Positions 1 through 8,562 of a DNA stretch of 64,000 bases are shown piece by piece (position 1 is the stretch's first letter; each line of letters opens with the position of its first letter). The translations under genes were made by a program, and so were the position numbers. The notes under the pieces were generated by a model. It saw only the letters and a program-made list of their open reading frames with translations. It was not told the DNA's origin and searched no databases. The DNA is taken from the NCBI RefSeq assembly GCF_946848805.1, contig NZ_CAMPFU010000002.1:84501-148500 (forward strand), read 5' to 3'. Source of the DNA: Deinococcus sp. Marseille-Q6407. GTDB taxonomy: Bacteria; Deinococcota; Deinococci; Deinococcales; Deinococcaceae.

Positions 1-231
1 GAGCTGGCCACCCGCGACCCCGAGAAGATGCTGGACGAAATGGGCAGCGGCCATACCCACGACACCGGCCACCTTGAGACCGAACCCTTCAGCCCCGAAG
101 CCGCTGCGCTGGCCGGCGGCAACGAAGCGACTTACGGCAACCGCGGCGGTGCCGTGACCCGGGTAGAAAGCGGCGCTTACGATCTGGCCGACGCTCCCGA
201 CAACGCCGGCGCCCTCGACGAAGGCGTCTGA
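1..231 (+). CDS. C-terminal end of an unknown protein (5' truncated by window)
   Basis: The reading frame is open from base 1 and ends at a TGA at 229-231, so only the last 76 residues are visible and the true start lies outside the window. The tail is acidic, rich in Gly and Ala, and contains a His-rich stretch (GHTHDTGHL). No domain is recognisable. An internal ATG at 28 could be mistaken for a start, but the frame continues upstream of it without a stop. Function unknown. Confidence 0.6.
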   Translation, partial: ELATRDPEKMLDEMGSGHTHDTGHLETEPFSPEAAALAGGNEATYGNRGGAVTRVESGAYDLADAPDNAGALDEGV

Positions 232-510
232 GCCACTAGGTCTGCGCTGCTGAGGGCTCTTCGCCTTCTGTCAGCACTTTGTTACCCCGGCAGAAACAGA
301 AGAAGAGTCTGCTGGGGTGCTTTCTCTGGTGCCTGACGCGGGCGCTGGGGTATGCTGATGCCGACCTTTGGCCCGGCTGTGGGCCTTCCGGTGTCCGTTT
401 TTCTTCCGGCGCTGTGCCTTTCGCCCATGTTCCTCTGGGTCCGGCACCGGACCTGCCTGCCGTATTTCCGCCGCCTCTCAGTCCAGAATGTATTTTTCCG
501 GAGGTTCCCC
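231..510 (+). promoter_or_regulatory. Upstream region of prs with possible -10 box
   Basis: This 280-base stretch separates the preceding stop from the prs start. TATGCT at 351-356 is a plausible -10 box, but there is no convincing -35. If it is used, the prs mRNA would have a leader of about 150 nt ending in GGAGG at 500-504, six bases before the GTG. Open frames that run through this region look like artefacts. No riboswitch was recognised. Confidence 0.35.
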
Positions 511-1503
511 GTGAGTGAAAGTCCCCATCTGCCCCCCAGTGCCGATAGCCGCCGCGCCCCGCTGCTGGTGTTTTCGGGCCAGAGCAACAAGCCTTTGGCT
601 GAAGCCATCTGCCGTAACCTGGGCATTCCACTGGGTCTGAGCAGCACCGAGAAATTCACCAACGACAACCTGATCGTTCGCTACGAGGAGTCGCTGCGTG
701 AAGGGGACGTCTTCATCGTGCAGAGCTTCTCCACCCCGGTCAGCGATTCCATCATGGAACTGCTGATGATGATTGACGCTGCCAAGAGCGCCAGCGCTGG
801 CCGCGTCACGGCGGTGATTCCTTACTATTCGTACGCCCGCAGCGACAAGAAAGACAGCCCCCGCATCTCCATCGCGGGCCGGCTGGTGGCTGATCTGCTG
901 CAGGAAGCCGGCGCCGACCGGGTGCTGACCATGACCCTGCACGCCCCGCAGGTGCACGGCTTTTTCAAGGTGCCGGTGGACCACCTCTCGGCCGATTCGG
1001 TGCTGAGTCAGTATTTCCGCTCCTGCGTGGACGATGTGCACGAGGGCGTGGTGCTGGCCCCTGACGCCGGCAGCATCAAGCGCGCCGCCAGCATTGCGCA
1101 CCGCCTGGACGCCGGACTGGCCATGGTGGACAAGCAGCGCATCAGCGATACCGAAGTGACCCCACGCGCCCTGATCGGTGACGTGGAGGGCAAGACCGTA
1201 TTTATCGTGGACGACGAGATCAGCACCGCCGGCAGCCTGATCGAAACGGTGAACATCGCCCGCGGCATGGGCGCCAAGGACGTTTACGTGGGCGTGACTC
1301 ACGGCGTTTACACTGGCCCCGCCATGGAGCGCATCGCCAAGCTGGACGTGACCCAGGTGGCCAGCACCAACACCGTGCTGGTGCCGGACACCAAGATCAA
1401 AGCGGCTGAAGGCAAACTGGCCGTGCTGGACGTGGCGCCGCACTTCGCCAACGCCATCCGGAACATTCACACCGGCGAGAGCGTGTCGACCCTTTTCCGC
1501 TGA
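511..1503 (+). CDS. prs: Ribose-phosphate pyrophosphokinase (PRPP synthetase)
   Basis: This cytosolic enzyme transfers the pyrophosphoryl group of ATP to ribose 5-phosphate and makes PRPP for purine, pyrimidine, histidine, tryptophan and NAD synthesis. The 330-residue protein has the family's usual length. The PRPP-binding loop ([10 protein letters not shown], near residues 233-242), the ATP loop region [11 protein letters not shown] and the metal-site context [11 protein letters not shown] are all present. The GTG start at 511 is chosen because GGAGG lies at 500-504 and because family homology begins just after it. The frame stays open further upstream, but that extension has no homology. 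It is transcribed alone and followed by a hairpin. Confidence 0.95.
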   Translation: MSESPHLPPSADSRRAPLLVFSGQSNKPLAEAICRNLGIPLGLSSTEKFTNDNLIVRYEESLREGDVFIVQSFSTPVSDSIMELLMMIDAAKSASAGRVTAVIPYYSYARSDKKDSPRISIAGRLVADLLQEAGADRVLTMTLHAPQVHGFFKVPVDHLSADSVLSQYFRSCVDDVHEGVVLAPDAGSIKRAASIAHRLDAGLAMVDKQRISDTEVTPRALIGDVEGKTVFIVDDEISTAGSLIETVNIARGMGAKDVYVGVTHGVYTGPAMERIAKLDVTQVASTNTVLVPDTKIKAAEGKLAVLDVAPHFANAIRNIHTGESVSTLFR

Positions 1504-1527
1504 TCTGAGTTCGCCTTTTCAGGCTGA

Positions 1528-1558
1528 GCCGCCTGCCTCCGTATTGGGGGTGGGCGGC
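1528..1558. terminator. Hairpin between prs and the convergent gene
   Basis: A 13-bp stem (1528-1540 with 1546-1558, loop GTATT) contains some G-U pairs when read as + strand RNA. It sits 25 bases after the prs stop. No long U-tract follows, so it is a probable but atypical terminator. Confidence 0.5.
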
Positions 1559-1583
1559 CTGCTTGTTCCGTGTAAGTGTTGCT

Positions 1584-2150
1584 CTAGCGATTCAGCAGGA
1601 CGGCGAGGTGCTCGCTGTAGGGTGCATGCTGGTAGAGGTTGTATGCCGGGTTCTCTTCCAGCTGGCGCACCAGACCGGGCCCTCCCTGAATGGAGAAAGC
1701 GTAACGCCATTTCAGCTGACTAAAGCCGGGGCCGTCCAGCAGGGCCAGGCGACTGGCACTCAGCCGGCGGGCCGCCAGAGCGTTGACGCGGGCGCGGGCC
1801 TGCTCCAGAGCGCTGCGCTGTCCTGGAGACAGCACGGCAGGCAGCTCCTCGCTCAGTGTGGCCCAGATGCCGGCCGGCACGCCGGGTTGCTGCAAAGGTT
1901 GAAGCAGGTCGCGAAGCTGCTTGCGCTGCACCGCCGTCCAGCTGATCTGGTCGTTGGCAGTCAGGCCGGCCAGGAGCTGAATGGTCAGCACTGTTTCCAG
2001 TTGCGGGCGCAGTGCATAGACCGGCCCCTGACGCTCGCTGGCGGCCGGGGGGCTAGTGGCCGGGCGGGTGCTGGCTGCCTGGGAAAGCGCCGCAGCGGGG
2101 CTGCCGCTGAGCAGCGCTGCCAGCAGGGTCAAGGATAAGGCAGGTTTCAT
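1584..2150 (-). CDS. Secreted hypothetical protein
   Basis: The 188-residue product starts with a clear Sec signal peptide (Lys at position 3, hydrophobic core, AAALS-like cleavage region). The mature part is rich in Gln, Ala and Leu, predicted mostly helical, and probably lies in the periplasm or cell envelope. No family is recognised. The ATG at 2148-2150 is preceded by TAGACT and a 6-nt gap, the leaderless promoter pattern common in this window. It is convergent with prs and read away from the metalloprotease gene. Confidence 0.7.
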   Translation of the reverse strand: MKPALSLTLLAALLSGSPAAALSQAASTRPATSPPAASERQGPVYALRPQLETVLTIQLLAGLTANDQISWTAVQRKQLRDLLQPLQQPGVPAGIWATLSEELPAVLSPGQRSALEQARARVNALAARRLSASRLALLDGPGFSQLKWRYAFSIQGGPGLVRQLEENPAYNLYQHAPYSEHLAVLLNR

Positions 2151-2156
2151 AAGTTC

Positions 2157-2162
2157 AGTCTA
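2157..2162 (-). promoter_or_regulatory. Leaderless -10 box TAGACT
   Basis: TAGACT on the minus strand lies 6 nt before the ATG of the secreted protein at 1584-2150. No ribosome binding site is present. Confidence 0.6.
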
Positions 2163-2211
2163 ACCAGGCTGCCTGATCTGCCCCTGAACCTGCCCTTCTA
2201 TAAAGAAGCAG

Positions 2212-2245
2212 AAACCCCGCCCTGCCGGTGAAGGCGCAGGCGGGG
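2212..2245 (-). terminator. Terminator after the metalloprotease gene
   Basis: A GC-rich stem pairs 2236-2245 with 2215-2225 (one bulged base). On the minus strand it is followed by TTTCTGCTTCTTTAT. It lies 30 bases after the stop of the zincin lipoprotein gene. Confidence 0.65.
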
Positions 2246-2276
2246 AAACTGGGAGAAAGCCCCCGGGAGGAAAAGC

Positions 2277-4322
2277 TCAGTGACTCAGGCGCAGTGCGCG
2301 CTGGGCAGGCGTTTCCTCCGGGAAGATAACCGCGCCTTTTTGCGGCAGGTGGGTGCGTACCACGCGCGGCTTGGCCTGCTGCTGCGAGAGGCCGGTGAGG
2401 TTCTGGTACCACTTGTAGCCTTCCACCTGAACACCGTTTTGCTGAGCGGCGTCCAGCACCGTGCGGTAGGCCTGGTGACCCAGTTCGGCGGCGTGGTAGT
2501 AGTTCATGGCGTCGTATTCGGCTTTGGCCTGAGCAAACAGGCCGTCGGCCTTGACGGCGCTGGGGGCCAGCTGCGCCATCTTGCCGTCGCGGCGGGCAAT
2601 TTCCAGAATGGCGCCGGTGTTGTTCAGGTAAGCGGAGGTCAGATAGCGGTACTGGCTGTCCAGGTTGAACTGCCCGAAATTGAAGGTCAGGTCAATGTAG
2701 GACATGACGCTGGCGCTCTCGTCCCCGCTGTTGACGAACAGGAAGGGGCCGGAGGCACCATAGGAGAGATCCTGCTCACTGTCATAGCCGTCGTGTGGGT
2801 GAGACAGGCTGAGGTGATGGCCGATTTCATGCACGGTGGTGTCGGTCAGACCATAAATCCCCTTCAGCTGCGGCGAGGCGAACGAGTACACAAAGCTCTG
2901 GGTGCCGGTTTCGCCGTCATCCACGGCAATCCCCAGCAGGCCGGTTTGCGGATCGGTGTCATCGTTGAACAGGTAGGTGGGCACGATGTATTTGTGGCTG
3001 CCAGCCGGCAGGCCAGCGTAATCGCTGCGTACATCGGCGACGTTGTAACGGAACAGCGACTCGCCGGTCTGGTCAGCGTATTCAGGCGAGCAGACATCAT
3101 CGGCTTCGGTGACAAAGAAGCAGTTGTAGACGTCGCGCAGGTTGCCTTCCAGCGGGGTGCGGTCAACCACCGTGTTGAGCTTGGCAAAGGGCTGCAGCGC
3201 CTTAACGCGCTCCTCGACCAACTGGGGCTTGAGGACACTTTCTACCTCGGACGCTTTGGTGCCCTGGTCCACGTTCAGACGCAGCTCGATATCGTCGGGC
3301 ATTTCGGGCGGGGTCAGGTCAGCGCGGTAAAGCGGGCTGGGAGTGAACAGCAGGTTCAGGGCGGTGTAACGCACCATCTTGACCAGGTCACCACTCACCT
3401 GGCGGCCGTAGCCGAGGGTGTTCTTGCGGGTGCCATATTCCCAGACCGGGGGCATCCGCACGTCGGGAACTTTGTCTCCGTCCAGATCGGAATTCACCAC
3501 GTCATAGGCTTTGGTCCAGGGGTCGGGGTTGGCCGACAGATCGTAGAACCACAGGCGCTGGGGGCCCTTGTCTTTCTGGAAGCCGCCACCCCAGGCCGTC
3601 AGCCGGCGGCTGGCCCGCTCACCAAACTTGTTGCCGGTATCGCTGTCGCCTTCGCTGGTCTTGGTATAGGAGTGGAACTTGAAGTCGGGGCGGTCATACC
3701 AGTTCACCAAGAAGACGGTGTATTCGTCTTTTTTGATGCCCAGGCGCGAAGCGTTGTCGGCCAGCCAGTTTTCGGTGCTGGGTGCGTCAATTTCCAGGTT
3801 GCCGGTGATGGGCTTGGTGATCACTTTGGACGGCGTGTCGCAGTCGGTGATGTACTCCCCGGTTTCTTCATCGGTGGCCTGGCAGTTGTAGGCCTTCTGG
3901 TAGTAGGTCAGGGGCTTTTCCTGGCCAGCGCTGCTCAGGTGCTTGAAGAAATCGTCCTCAAAGGCCTGATCGGCGAAAACATAGTTGTAGTTGTAGTCGA
4001 ATTTGTTGCCGCTGTAGACCGTGCGGCCGTAGGCGCTGGGGCTGCGCGCGATGGCGTCGTAGCTGCTGGGCAGACCAGACTTGAAATCCTGCAGGTTAAC
4101 TTGCCGCGCCTGGGCCACCTGGCCGGGGGCCGTCTGACGGTAGCCCACAAACACCACGTTGACCTTCAGCTTGGTCTCAATCTTGGCTTCTTCGCCAGGC
4201 TTGATCTGCTGCAAAGAGCTGTAGTCGGTGGGCACAGTAGGCGTTGGCGCGGCTCCACGGCCACCACAGGCAGCCAGCAGAGAAACGCTCAGGGCGGTAA
4301 ACAGTACGGTACAGTGTTTCAT
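2277..4322 (-). CDS. Zincin metalloprotease-like lipoprotein
   Basis: The 681-residue protein has a lipoprotein signal ending in the lipobox-like LLAAC (Cys about 19), so it is probably anchored on the cell surface. Around residues 498-508 it carries the extended zinc motif HEIGHHLSLSH (HExxHxxxxxH), typical of metzincin and related secreted metalloproteases. A second acidic stretch with DLDGDKVPD may bind calcium. The C-terminus is helical. The start at 4320-4322 follows GGAGG at 4327-4331 and places the signal peptide at the N-terminus; an upstream in-frame ATG adds only a hydrophilic extension. The substrate is unknown, and the exact protease family cannot be fixed from motifs alone. Confidence 0.75.
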   Translation of the reverse strand: MKHCTVLFTALSVSLLAACGGRGAAPTPTVPTDYSSLQQIKPGEEAKIETKLKVNVVFVGYRQTAPGQVAQARQVNLQDFKSGLPSSYDAIARSPSAYGRTVYSGNKFDYNYNYVFADQAFEDDFFKHLSSAGQEKPLTYYQKAYNCQATDEETGEYITDCDTPSKVITKPITGNLEIDAPSTENWLADNASRLGIKKDEYTVFLVNWYDRPDFKFHSYTKTSEGDSDTGNKFGERASRRLTAWGGGFQKDKGPQRLWFYDLSANPDPWTKAYDVVNSDLDGDKVPDVRMPPVWEYGTRKNTLGYGRQVSGDLVKMVRYTALNLLFTPSPLYRADLTPPEMPDDIELRLNVDQGTKASEVESVLKPQLVEERVKALQPFAKLNTVVDRTPLEGNLRDVYNCFFVTEADDVCSPEYADQTGESLFRYNVADVRSDYAGLPAGSHKYIVPTYLFNDDTDPQTGLLGIAVDDGETGTQSFVYSFASPQLKGIYGLTDTTVHEIGHHLSLSHPHDGYDSEQDLSYGASGPFLFVNSGDESASVMSYIDLTFNFGQFNLDSQYRYLTSAYLNNTGAILEIARRDGKMAQLAPSAVKADGLFAQAKAEYDAMNYYHAAELGHQAYRTVLDAAQQNGVQVEGYKWYQNLTGLSQQQAKPRVVRTHLPQKGAVIFPEETPAQRALRLSH

Positions 4323-4442
4323 CTTTCCTCCGGCGCCAACATGAATATCTATTGATAAATGGCTTCCGGATGATACTGCCATGACGCTCTAATGGCAAAG
4401 ATGAAGCTGAGTTGCTGCGTAGGCCCTGAAAGTCCGGTGCCC

Positions 4443-4448
4443 TAGAAT
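4443..4448 (+). promoter_or_regulatory. Leaderless -10 box TAGAAT
   Basis: TAGAAT lies 7 nt before the ATG at 4456 of the Rieske gene. The ATG at 4447 overlaps the box and is therefore unlikely to be the start. Confidence 0.65.
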
Positions 4449-4455
4449 GCTCGCC

Positions 4456-4764
4456 ATGAGCCGAATCAGTGCCGGACAGGCCAGCGAATGGAACGAAAAG
4501 GAGCAGCGCGAGGTCGAGGTAGACGGCCAGAGCGTGGTGGTGGTGCGCTACGAGGACCAGTTCTATGCGTTGCGCAACCGCTGTACCCACAAGGATGTCC
4601 CCCTGCTGGGCGGCGACGTTGCAGACGGAAAAATCACCTGCACCAAGCACGGGGGCAAGTTCGAACTGGCTACCGGACAGGCGCGGGCCCTGCCGGCCGT
4701 CAAGCCGGTGCCGCTCTTCCGCACCGCAGTCGAGGACGGCGAAGTCTGGGTGGAGAGCCTCTAA
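4456..4764 (+). CDS. Rieske [2Fe-2S] ferredoxin-like protein
   Basis: This 102-residue single-domain protein has both Rieske ligand pairs: C43-T-H45 and C62-T-K-H65. It most resembles small soluble Rieske ferredoxins (NirD or dioxygenase ferredoxin type) that pass electrons to an oxygenase or reductase. No partner enzyme gene is adjacent, so the acceptor is unknown. An upstream ATG at 4447 lies inside the -10 box TAGAAT, so the ATG at 4456, 7 nt after that box, is preferred. It is divergent from the metalloprotease gene. Confidence 0.85.
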   Translation: MSRISAGQASEWNEKEQREVEVDGQSVVVVRYEDQFYALRNRCTHKDVPLLGGDVADGKITCTKHGGKFELATGQARALPAVKPVPLFRTAVEDGEVWVESL

Positions 4765-4791
4765 ACAGCGCAGAAGCGAAACAGAAGCAGA

Positions 4792-4837
4792 CAAGAGAGA
4801 GGCGCCGCGTAGCTGATCACGCGGCGCCTCTCTCTTG
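4792..4837. terminator. Perfect 19-bp hairpin between convergent genes
   Basis: The arms 4792-4810 and 4819-4837 are perfect complements with an 8-base loop. The hairpin sits between the ends of the Rieske gene and the M20 peptidase gene and probably terminates both. There is no U-run; the arms end in purine-rich CAAGAG and pyrimidine-rich CTCTTG. Confidence 0.75.
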
Positions 4838-4896
4838 CTCTATGTAACTCTGACGGGAAGAAGCGGCCCCGCTCTGGTTGCTGGAGGCAGATTCAG

Positions 4897-6564
4897 TCAG
4901 GGCTTCAGCACCTGAGCGGTCAGGTCCCACAGTGCGGCCGGCAGGCCCTGGGTGGCGTAGGGAAGATGCACCCGCTCCAGCCACTGGTAGTAGTCGCGGC
5001 CCCAGGGGCCCAGGTTGACGGTGGGAAAGTTCAATGCGGCCGCCTGCGGATCGTCGCAGAAGTTAGGGGTGGGGGCCGCCAGCTGCCGCTGTATCTCGCC
5101 CAGCGTCTGCGGATCCAGAGGCGCCCCGATAAAGCTCATGTCCGAGATGCCGGCAAAATAATGGCGGATTTTCAGGCTGTGCTGCGCGGCCACCCGCTCT
5201 ACTGCAGCCAGTAGCCGCTGGCCTGCCTCCCCGTGACGGCTGAGGTGGGTGTGGGGGTAATGCAGGCTGCCAAAGCCCACCACGGCCAGCGGCCCGCGCC
5301 GGTCGCTGCGGTCCAGCAGCCAGCGCATGGCCCGCTGACTGGCCACCAGCGGATTAGTCTCGGCCGTCAGCTCGGCCAGCAGTGTCCCGTATTGCTGCCG
5401 GTACTGTGGCTGGCTGCTCAGCACCTCATCCCGCAGTTCGCCCAGCGAGATGACCTGGGGCGCGGCTTCCGTGAAGTCCTGCCCCGCCTGCGCAGCAAAA
5501 GCGCGGTGCCGCTCCAGCACCGTCTGCATGGCGGCGTGCGCCTCGCGCTGTACCAGCTCCAGCACCTGCTGCGGCGGGCGGGCGTGGCTCAGGACGTTAT
5601 AGGCGCTCCAGACCCGCTGCGGCGTGGTCACGTCGTAGTGGTCGCGGAAATCCCGGGCTTCCAGGCAAACCAGGGGCGGCGCTGCCTCGCCGTGCGCCTC
5701 GTCGGCGTGGGCCGGGTTCAGTTCCAGCCGGCGCAGCAGTTCGGCGTTCATGGCGTGTGCGCTGACCCCTTCAAAGGGAAAGCCAGCGTGGGTATCACGC
5801 CCCACAAAGCACACGACCGGCAGCAGTTTGCCCACTGTTCCCAGGTAAATGGCCCGCCCCGCCGAGCCGTCCCCCTGATCGCTGGTGGCGTCCAGGTTGA
5901 TGCCAGCAGCGATGTCCAGCTCCCAGCGCTCTGCCGCCTGGACCAGTTCGGCCCGGGCGGCGCGTACCCCGCGCGAGCTGTCTTCCTCGTCGGGCGAGAA
6001 CATCAGCAGCAGGTTGCCCGTCCGCTCGGTTTCGGGGAGGTCCAGCCATTCTTCCAGCACGGCCAGCCCCGCCGCCAATCCGGCTTTCATGTCCAGGGCA
6101 CCGCGTCCGGGCAGAAAATCCCCGCTTTCCAGATCGTGCAGAGCGCGCTCTGCGCCGGGATCACTGGCTTCAGTGGCCCGCAGCGAACGCAGCAGGGCGG
6201 CCCGCAGCTCCTCCGGCCGGTTGGCCAGCGGAGCCAGTGACTCGTAATTACTGCTGGTTACGGTGTCGTAATGGCCGCTCAGTACCACCGTGCGGCTGCC
6301 CTGCCCACGCGCCAGAGCAAAGAAGTTCTCGGGGCCACCTGGCCAGGCCGCCTGCCGCCAGAGCTGCTGCGGGTGCGCGGCAAAGTAGGGATGCTCTCCC
6401 AGCAGAGCGGCCAGTTTGCCGGCAAAGCCCAGTTCGCCGGCAGTGCCGCCCTCGGAAGGCCAGCCCAGCAGATGGTCCAGCCAGGCGCGGCTGCTGGCAG
6501 CCCAGGAATGGACATTTTCCGCCGCCGGTTCTGCGGTAGAAGCGTGGGAAACAGTGGAGGTCAC
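4897..6564 (-). CDS. M20 family metallopeptidase, RocB-like
   Basis: The 555-residue protein has the M20/M25/M40 metal-binding pattern: H98-Y-D100, D158 in a GALDMKAG context, and the catalytic Glu pair E193-E194 in SPDEED. Length and the late motif GISDMSFIG match the RocB subgroup, named from arginine utilisation in Bacillus, rather than short aminoacylases. It is predicted to be cytosolic and to cleave a peptide or amide; the real substrate is not known. The start is a GTG at 6562-6564; no Shine-Dalgarno sequence or clean -10 box is visible. It lies downstream of the acyl-CoA synthetase on the same strand, separated by a large inverted repeat. Confidence 0.8.
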   Translation of the reverse strand: MTSTVSHASTAEPAAENVHSWAASSRAWLDHLLGWPSEGGTAGELGFAGKLAALLGEHPYFAAHPQQLWRQAAWPGGPENFFALARGQGSRTVVLSGHYDTVTSSNYESLAPLANRPEELRAALLRSLRATEASDPGAERALHDLESGDFLPGRGALDMKAGLAAGLAVLEEWLDLPETERTGNLLLMFSPDEEDSSRGVRAARAELVQAAERWELDIAAGINLDATSDQGDGSAGRAIYLGTVGKLLPVVCFVGRDTHAGFPFEGVSAHAMNAELLRRLELNPAHADEAHGEAAPPLVCLEARDFRDHYDVTTPQRVWSAYNVLSHARPPQQVLELVQREAHAAMQTVLERHRAFAAQAGQDFTEAAPQVISLGELRDEVLSSQPQYRQQYGTLLAELTAETNPLVASQRAMRWLLDRSDRRGPLAVVGFGSLHYPHTHLSRHGEAGQRLLAAVERVAAQHSLKIRHYFAGISDMSFIGAPLDPQTLGEIQRQLAAPTPNFCDDPQAAALNFPTVNLGPWGRDYYQWLERVHLPYATQGLPAALWDLTAQVLKP

Positions 6565-6590
6565 CCCGTTATTGTGTTACCTGGCACAGA

Positions 6591-6651
6591 GGTCTGTATA
6601 TACACTCGGCTGTGACTGAATATACGTCTAGAGCCGAAGTTTATACAGACC
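6591..6651. repeat. Long interrupted inverted repeat in the intergenic gap
   Basis: GGTCTGTATA at 6591-6600 pairs perfectly with TATACAGACC at 6642-6651. Inside, TCGGCT at 6606-6611 pairs with AGCCGA at 6632-6637. The 100-base gap between the acyl-CoA synthetase and the M20 peptidase is mostly this structure. It is AT-richer than its surroundings and lacks a U-tract, so it could be an operator or an mRNA processing hairpin. Confidence 0.7.
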
Positions 6652-6666
6652 AGTCTGGGAAGGGTC

Positions 6667-8301
6667 TTAGCTCTCGGCGCGCAGCAGGAAACGCTGCACC
6701 TTGCCGCTGGGTGTCTTTGGCAGCACATCCATAAAGACGATTTCGCGCGGGTAGGCGTGGGCGGCCAGTTTGGTCTTGACGAAGGAACTTAGTTCGTCTT
6801 TGAGGGCGTCGCTCGCCTCGGCGCCGGACCGCAGCACCACGTAAGCCTTGACCAGTTCGCCGCGCAGCTCGTCGGGTTTGCCGATCACGGCTGCCTCGGC
6901 CACGTCCGGGTGGGCCATCAGGGCACTTTCCACCTCAAAGGGGCCAATACGGTAGCCGGCGCTGAGAATGATGTCGTCCGAGCGGCCCGAGAAGAACAGG
7001 TAGCCGTCCTCGTCGGCCACCACGGTATCGCCGGCGCGGTAGTAGCGGCCGTCGTCCGTCAACCGCTCGCGGGTGCGGTCCGGCGCCTCGAAATACTCGG
7101 AGTAGAACAGCAGCGGTGACTGCTCCCGGTCGAAGCCCAGCTGACCTTCCACGCCGGGACCGACTTCCTGGTCGTTCTCGTCTAGCACCACTGCCCGGAA
7201 ACCGGGCATCGCCATGCCCATCGAGCCCGGCTTGACCGGCTTTTTCAGGTCCGGGTAGTGCGGGTTGATCACCGCCATGCCCATCTCGGTCTGGCCGAAG
7301 TGATCGAACAGCTCCACGCCCAGGAAATCCTTGGCCCAGCGGTACAGCTCGGGGTTGAGCGGCTCGCCCGCGCTGGAGGCCACCCGCAGTTGCAGGCCCT
7401 CCGGCCGCGGCAGGCCCGACGACCGGATCACCCGGTAGGCGGTGGGCGCGGCCGCGAAGTTGGTGACGCCGTAGCGGCGCATCACGTCCAGTGCCTTTTC
7501 GGGGTTGAAGGCGGCGCGGTAAAACAGCAGAGTCTTGCCCAGCGCCAGCGGCCCTAGGATGCCGTAGTACATACCGTAGGCCCAGCCGGGGTCGGCCATA
7601 TTCCAGAAGATGTCGTCGTCGCGCACGTCCAGCGCCCAGCGCATATACGCTTCAAAAGCGGCCAGCGCCCGCACCCGCACCGGCACGCCCTTGGGCTGCC
7701 CGGTGGTGCCGGAGGTGTAGAGCAGCACCATCATGTCGTTGCCGCTCACCTTGACGTTGTCTTCCAGCGGGCCGTGGGCCACCAGGCTGGCGTAAAAGCC
7801 GTGGTCAGGGCCCAGCTCATCCTCGTCGTTGTCGCTCTCTACCCGGATCACGTGAATCCCGCCGATGCCGGCCAGCTTGGGATCGTTGGCGGCGTCGGTG
7901 ATGACGATGTGGGCGCGGGCATCCTCCACGCGCACCTTGACCGCGTCGGGGCCGAAAGCGGTAAACAGCGGCACATATACGGCGCCCAGCCGGAAAATCC
8001 CCAGTGCGGCAATCAGAAGGGCCGGGCGCTTGGGCAGCAGCACCGCCACCCGGTCACCCTTTTTCACGCCCAGCGAGCGCAGTGCGGCGGCGAAGCGGCG
8101 TGATTTGTCTTCCAGCTCGGCGTAGCTGAGGCTCTCGTGGTAGCCAAAACCGTTCTCGTAGTTGAGGGCCAGCTTGCCCGGCTCCGCGGCCCAGCGGTCG
8201 CACAGCAGCTGGGCGACATCGACCTCCTCGCCTCCGTACTGGCCCAGCCAGTCCTGAACCTGCTGATCGAATACCGCACTGCTTGGTGGCGTTGTGGTCA
8301 T
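6667..8301 (-). CDS. Acyl-CoA synthetase (AMP-forming), medium-chain/acetate type
   Basis: This ANL-superfamily enzyme activates a carboxylic acid with ATP to an acyl-adenylate and transfers it to CoA. The 544-residue protein has the P-loop-like A3 motif LLYTSGTTGQPKG (about residues 189-201), the FGQTEMG motif, the YRAGDTV motif and the C-terminal catalytic Lys region PKTPSGKVQR. This set resembles medium-chain acyl-CoA or acetate-CoA ligases more than the longer Acs enzymes. The ATG at 8299-8301 follows AGGAGG at 8309-8314; a longer frame has no such site. Chain-length preference cannot be read from the sequence. Confidence 0.88.
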   Translation of the reverse strand: MTTTPPSSAVFDQQVQDWLGQYGGEEVDVAQLLCDRWAAEPGKLALNYENGFGYHESLSYAELEDKSRRFAAALRSLGVKKGDRVAVLLPKRPALLIAALGIFRLGAVYVPLFTAFGPDAVKVRVEDARAHIVITDAANDPKLAGIGGIHVIRVESDNDEDELGPDHGFYASLVAHGPLEDNVKVSGNDMMVLLYTSGTTGQPKGVPVRVRALAAFEAYMRWALDVRDDDIFWNMADPGWAYGMYYGILGPLALGKTLLFYRAAFNPEKALDVMRRYGVTNFAAAPTAYRVIRSSGLPRPEGLQLRVASSAGEPLNPELYRWAKDFLGVELFDHFGQTEMGMAVINPHYPDLKKPVKPGSMGMAMPGFRAVVLDENDQEVGPGVEGQLGFDREQSPLLFYSEYFEAPDRTRERLTDDGRYYRAGDTVVADEDGYLFFSGRSDDIILSAGYRIGPFEVESALMAHPDVAEAAVIGKPDELRGELVKAYVVLRSGAEASDALKDELSSFVKTKLAAHAYPREIVFMDVLPKTPSGKVQRFLLRAES

Positions 8302-8562
8302 GTCCTTACCTCCTGCAAGGGGGAGCCACCCCACGGGCGCAGGGTGGATAGATATACAGCCGCTCCAGCTGTTGCCTACAGGGCCAGACTGGAAGACTGC
8401 TTTAGGTTTTCTCGACCCTGACAGGATAGGTCACGGCACTGCGCTTTCGCAGGAGCCGAGTTGCCGGCGATTAGGCTATGCAGTGCCGCGACCTTCCGCT
8501 GCATAAAAAAGCCCCCAGCCTGAGCGGGGGGCTCTGGCTAGGGGGCGCGGGAGGGGAGAGCT
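8302..8562. other. Intergenic region between acyl-CoA synthetase and dnaJ
   Basis: This stretch holds the dnaJ terminator (8505-8532) and, below it, the presumed promoter of the acyl-CoA synthetase on the minus strand. No clear -35/-10 pair and no small gene were found. Confidence 0.4.
8505..8532 (-). terminator. Intrinsic terminator of dnaJ
   Basis: On the minus strand a GCCCCC/GGGGGC stem is followed directly by TTTTTT (A-run 8505-8510 on the + strand). It lies about 30 bases after the dnaJ stop. Confidence 0.85.

Noticed and set aside
2280..4355. 691-codon open frame on the + strand opposite the metalloprotease
   Set aside because: The minus-strand frame has a lipoprotein signal, a zinc motif and GGAGG; the + strand frame shows only the Val/Gly/His-rich composition of an antisense shadow.
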